A DNA stretch of 15,704 bases from contig DASXXX010000208.1 in NCBI GenBank assembly GCA_036502765.1, positions 1-15,704 of the forward strand, written 5' to 3'. Positions 13,341 through 15,704 of this stretch are shown here, piece by piece. The position numbers and the translations under genes were made by a program. Below the pieces are notes generated by a model. The model ran no database searches. It saw only the letters and a program-made list of their open reading frames with translations, and had not been told where the DNA came from. Origin of the DNA: DASUAS01 sp036502765. GTDB lineage: Bacteria; Actinomycetota; Acidimicrobiia; IMCC26256; DASPTH01. Every line of letters starts with the position of its first letter. Position 1 is the first letter of the stretch.

Positions 13341-13712
13341 ATGGATCTCAGTCCCACGAAGAAGGTGGTGCTCACCGGCGCCGCCGCGCTCGGCATCGTG
13401 CTCGGCGCGGCGGGGGTCACCGCCGCGGCGACCGACACGTCGACGCCGGCCGGTGTGTCCACCACGCAGTCAGGCGCGCAGAGCACCACCGACAAGCCGG
13501 AGGCCAACGACACGCCGGATGCCAACGAGGCCAACGACAAGGCCGACGCGCAGGAGGCGAATGACCCGCCCGAGGCCAACGACGCGCCGGATGCCAACGA
13601 GGCCAACGACAAGGCCGACGCGAACGACGCCAACGACCAGCCAGAGGCGAACGACCAGCCGGACACCGGTGCGTCGACGACGGTACCCACCACAGGGGTG
13701 CCGGCGACCTGA
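13341..13712 (+). CDS. small exported acidic Asn/Asp/Ala/Glu-rich repeat protein
   Basis: A 123-aa protein with a hydrophobic N-terminal segment (KKVVLTGAAALGIVLGAAGV, 7-26) that fits a signal peptide or membrane anchor, followed by a low-complexity acidic region. Residues about 54-108 contain a 24-residue period: EAND(T/A)PDANEANDKADA occurs twice, followed by a shorter EANDQPD copy. There are no cysteines in the mature part and no sorting signal of the LPxTG type. The DNA copies are nearly identical (see repeat entry), so the array is probably recent or homogenised. The end is Thr/Pro-rich (STTVPTTGVPAT), like linker or O-mannosylated regions. I do not recognise the family; a disordered, possibly metal- or wall-associated surface peptide is a guess. 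Confidence 0.75.
   Translation: MDLSPTKKVVLTGAAALGIVLGAAGVTAAATDTSTPAGVSTTQSGAQSTTDKPEANDTPDANEANDKADAQEANDPPEANDAPDANEANDKADANDANDQPEANDQPDTGASTTVPTTGVPAT
13500..13622 (+). repeat. 72-bp-period direct repeat inside the acidic protein gene
   Basis: 51-bp copies at 13500-13550 and 13572-13622 differ at a single base, with a 21-bp spacer that also encodes Ala/Asn/Asp/Pro residues. A third, decayed copy starts near 13644. Near-identity including third codon positions argues for slippage or recent duplication rather than protein-level selection alone. Confidence 0.8.
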
Positions 13713-13723
13713 CTCGTGCCCTC

Positions 13724-13762
13724 GCCCGCCGGGCCCGCGCCACGCGCGCGTGTCCGGCGGGC
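13724..13762. terminator. possible bidirectional terminator hairpin
   Basis: GCCCGCCGG (13724-13732) and CCGGCGGGC (13754-13762) form a perfect 9-bp stem with a 21-nt GC-rich loop, 12 bp after the acidic protein stop and between two converging genes. There is no T-run, so intrinsic termination is uncertain, as is common in high-GC actinobacteria. Confidence 0.4.
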
Positions 13763-13800
13763 CGGGTCAGTCACCAGTGAGCGCCGCCCTGACGGCGGAC

Positions 13801-13818
13801 CCTGAAGCACACCTGAAG
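13801..13818. repeat. CCTGAAG direct repeat with 11-bp step
   Basis: CCTGAAG at 13801-13807 and 13812-13818, in the 141-bp gap between converging genes. An 11-bp step is typical of OmpR/PhoB-type regulator sites, but no gene starts nearby, so its role is unclear. Confidence 0.3.
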
Positions 13819-13853
13819 CGTCGACACCGGTCGAGTCGTGAAGAGCGGTGAGC

Positions 13854-15332
13854 TCACGGAACCGCCCGAGCTGCCGACGGGGAAGCGAGGAGACACGACA
13901 GGCGCGCGTCGTCGACCGGCCAGTCCGGCCCGCAGTGCGGGCCTTCGACGGGCGCGAGATGAGGTGCCTTCCAGTCGAGGAACCACACCCGTCGCGCGTC
14001 GGTGTTGGTCGATTGCTGCCCGTCGAGTTGGAAGGCAGCGGTCTCGGCGACACCGGTGAGCTGGTCGACACGGTACGTCCGCCCGTGCCTGACGCCGAGT
14101 GTCCACTCGAGGAGATGGAGCCGTCCACCCGGTCGGAGCACGACGACGTCGCCGGGTCGCACCGCTGCCTCGAGGTGGCGCAGCACCCGATCGGGCTGGG
14201 TTCGGGTCGTGACCGACTGCCACGCCGATGCCGCCATCACCAGCGCGAGCACGCCGAGGCACAGGTAGACGAGCGACCGCACCACCTTGCGCCGCGGGGC
14301 CGCGCGCGCGAGGAACGCCAGCGAGACCATCGGGCCCCACGCCATCAGCGTGAGCGTGCGATCGAGGAGCACCGGCGCCACGAGTCCGGCGAGCGCGGCC
14401 AGCACCAGTGGCACGAACGAACAGCACGTCACCACGCGCGCGAGGTGCGGGTCGACCCGCCACATCACGACGACACCCACCACCACCCCGACCACGATCG
14501 CCACGTGCCAGGACGGGTCGTCGATCAGGAGGCGGCCGACGGCGTCGACCGCACGGGACACCGTTGTACGGGGGATCCAGTCCGAGTGGCCGCCGCCCGC
14601 CTGGCGCAGGAACGCGGGCCCCCACACGAGAGCCCAGACGGCGAACCCGGCGAGCAACGCACCGCGCCACCGCCAGGCGTCGGCGTCGCGCCGGACGCCC
14701 GGCACCATGAGCAGCCCGGCACCGAAGATCAGCATCGAGGTGTGCAGCAACAGCCCGATCGCGACCAGTGCGCCGATGGCCAGCACGTGACGACGGCGGG
14801 GACGACTGAGCCACGCAGTGCACACCATGGCGGCCGCCACGCCCAGGAGCTGCAGATCGGCGTACATCCGCACTTCGCGACCGTGGACGACCTCGAACGC
14901 GCTGAACGCCATGAACGCAGTCGCCAGCAGGCCCACCACACCGCGGTGCCGGAGCCACCACGCGACCAGTGCCACCGCCGCGATCGAACAGAGCACCGAC
15001 GGCAGTCGCATCCAGACCTCCGACAGCCCGGCGCGCGAGAGCGGGCTGCGGAGCAGGTAGTCCAGCGGCGGGTGCGAGTCGCGCACGCGCAGGTAGGCGA
15101 ACAGCCCGCCGAGGGACCGCCGCCCCGCCATGGCGGTGAACGCCTCGTCGAACCCCAGCCGGTCTCTGCCGAGTTGCCAGGTGCGCAGGAAAACCGCGAG
15201 GGCGACGACGACGATGCTGGCGACGAAGGTGGGATTCGAGCGGCGGCGCTCGGCCCCGACGTCGGACGTCTGCGGCGCGCCGCGCGGTGCCACCGACGGG
15301 TCGACTCCGAGCCGGCCGACGAGGGCGCTCAC
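13854..15332 (-). CDS. GT-C fold polytopic glycosyltransferase (ArnT/PMT-like)
   Basis: A 492-aa membrane protein with about ten hydrophobic helices (first near 35-50, last near 355-372) and a soluble C-terminal part (about 380-492). The first extracytoplasmic loop has the GT-C acidic signature FDEAFTA (D62-E63), followed by DSHPPLDYLL (85-94), as in lipid-linked-sugar transferases related to protein mannosyltransferase and ArnT. It should move a sugar from a polyprenyl phosphate to a wall or protein acceptor outside the membrane. The GTG start at 15332 is the best supported by position, although no Shine-Dalgarno is seen; the first 30 residues are Arg/Pro-rich and may be cytosolic. The divergent neighbour makes polyprenol-phosphate mannose, a likely donor. 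Acceptor unknown. Confidence 0.82.
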   Translation of the reverse strand: MSALVGRLGVDPSVAPRGAPQTSDVGAERRRSNPTFVASIVVVALAVFLRTWQLGRDRLGFDEAFTAMAGRRSLGGLFAYLRVRDSHPPLDYLLRSPLSRAGLSEVWMRLPSVLCSIAAVALVAWWLRHRGVVGLLATAFMAFSAFEVVHGREVRMYADLQLLGVAAAMVCTAWLSRPRRRHVLAIGALVAIGLLLHTSMLIFGAGLLMVPGVRRDADAWRWRGALLAGFAVWALVWGPAFLRQAGGGHSDWIPRTTVSRAVDAVGRLLIDDPSWHVAIVVGVVVGVVVMWRVDPHLARVVTCCSFVPLVLAALAGLVAPVLLDRTLTLMAWGPMVSLAFLARAAPRRKVVRSLVYLCLGVLALVMAASAWQSVTTRTQPDRVLRHLEAAVRPGDVVVLRPGGRLHLLEWTLGVRHGRTYRVDQLTGVAETAAFQLDGQQSTNTDARRVWFLDWKAPHLAPVEGPHCGPDWPVDDARLSCLLASPSAARAVP

Positions 15333-15356
15333 CAGAGCACGTTCGCAGAGTGACGT

Positions 15357-15403
15357 TGAACCTCAGGTGAACGCGCGGCCCGCTCGCTTCAGGAGTCGTT
15401 CAG
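15357..15403. promoter_or_regulatory. divergent promoter region with two 11-bp-step direct repeats
   Basis: The 151-bp gap between the GT-C gene and the mannose synthase holds TGAAC at 15357-15361 and 15368-15372, and TTCAG at 15388-15392 and 15399-15403. Both pairs have an 11-bp step. Read on the minus strand the first pair is GTTCACC-N4-GTTCA, the form of a Streptomyces PHO box. A response regulator acting on both genes is possible. Confidence 0.4.
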
Positions 15404-15469
15404 CGCAGTGTCGGGATGATGCGCGCGTGCTCCGGACCTGTCCGAGCGACCGCAACCGTGACACTCCCC

Positions 15470-15475
15470 AGGAGG
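15470..15475 (+). promoter_or_regulatory. ribosome binding site of the mannose synthase gene
   Basis: Perfect AGGAGG, 8 nt before the ATG at 15484; the strongest Shine-Dalgarno in the window. Confidence 0.85.
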
Positions 15476-15483
15476 TTGCCGCC

Positions 15484-15704
15484 ATGACCACCACCACCGA
15501 GCTCCGTCGACGCACGGAGATCGCGCGGACCCTCGTCGTCGTGCCGACGCTGAACGAGCGCGACAACGTCGACCCGCTCCTCCGTGCGATCCGCTCCACG
15601 GCCCCGACCGTCGACATCCTCATCGTCGACGACGCGAGCCCCGACCACACCGCCGACCGGGCCGCGGCGCTCGGGCACCGGCTCGGTCGCATCAGCGTCA
15701 TGCG
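15484..15704 (+). CDS. polyprenol-phosphate-mannose synthase (GT2, partial)
   Basis: The first 73 codons of a gene cut by the window end. LVVVPTLNERDNVDPLL (17-33) and ILIVDDASPDHTAD (45-58, with D49-D50 for nucleotide binding) are the hallmark motifs of dolichol/polyprenol-phosphate-mannose synthases, which move mannose from GDP-mannose to a polyprenyl phosphate at the inner face of the membrane. A perfect AGGAGG fixes the start. The T-rich N-terminus is variable in the family. It is divergent from the GT-C gene, a likely user of its product. Another GT2 (for example a polyprenyl-phosphate glucosyltransferase) cannot be excluded until the rest is seen. Confidence 0.82.
   Translation, partial: MTTTTELRRRTEIARTLVVVPTLNERDNVDPLLRAIRSTAPTVDILIVDDASPDHTADRAAALGHRLGRISVM

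Noticed and set aside
13500..13622. Repeat array considered as a CRISPR
   Set aside because: The copies are in frame within a protein gene, the spacers are similar to each other, and there is no palindromic repeat or cas gene.
13927..13943. GGCCCGC-AGT-GCGGGCC hairpin
   Set aside because: A tight 7-bp stem but inside the C-terminal coding part of the GT-C gene (GPHCGPD) with no T-run; not called a terminator.
13848..15353. 501-codon plus-strand open frame opposite the GT-C gene
   Set aside because: Its product is His/Arg/Glu-rich without any domain, while the minus strand codes for helices and GT-C motifs.

Overview
The window is high-GC, densely coded DNA with strong G/C bias at third codon positions. 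The organism is most likely an actinobacterium. Supporting signs are a DUF222/13E12-type HNH protein, a LexA site of the TCGAAC-N4-GTTCG type, a polyprenol-phosphate-mannose synthase beside a GT-C glycosyltransferase, frequent GTG starts and GTGA/ATGA overlaps. I cannot name the genus from sequence alone. No rRNA, tRNA, CRISPR array or insertion sequence was seen, and no gene-free stretch exceeds about 160 bp.

Region 1 (about 28-6791, minus strand) is a polysaccharide locus, transcribed from right to left. It holds two left-handed beta-helix acyltransferases (GTGA overlap), UDP-glucose dehydrogenase, a glycoside-hydrolase/GT2 fusion (ATGA overlap) and an MsbA-type ABC exporter (GTG or ATG start at the GTGA overlap). 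Together they read as UDP-uronate supply, glycan assembly, O-acylation and export. The 155-bp gap before the dehydrogenase holds GTTCAC repeats and may carry a second promoter.

Region 2 (about 6858-8752, plus strand) is the most unusual part. A DUF222-HNH nuclease-like gene has a promoter whose 17-bp spacer holds an SOS box. Its stop overlaps the start of a Phd/YefM-type antitoxin, which in turn overlaps a VapC-like PIN toxin. The layout suggests a DNA-damage-inducible nuclease gene fused transcriptionally to a toxin-antitoxin pair.

Region 3 (about 8739-13220) is mixed metabolism and stress. It holds a duplicated ABM-like protein, a ClC-family channel/transporter coupled to a MarR regulator, a MOSC protein divergent from marR across a short dyad, an NADPH-dependent FMN reductase, and a divergent GNAT protein.

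Region 4 (13341-15704) encodes a small exported acidic repeat protein, a polytopic GT-C glycosyltransferase (minus strand) and, divergently, the start of a polyprenol-phosphate-mannose synthase that runs off the window. The last two may form a donor/acceptor pair for mannosylation outside the membrane.
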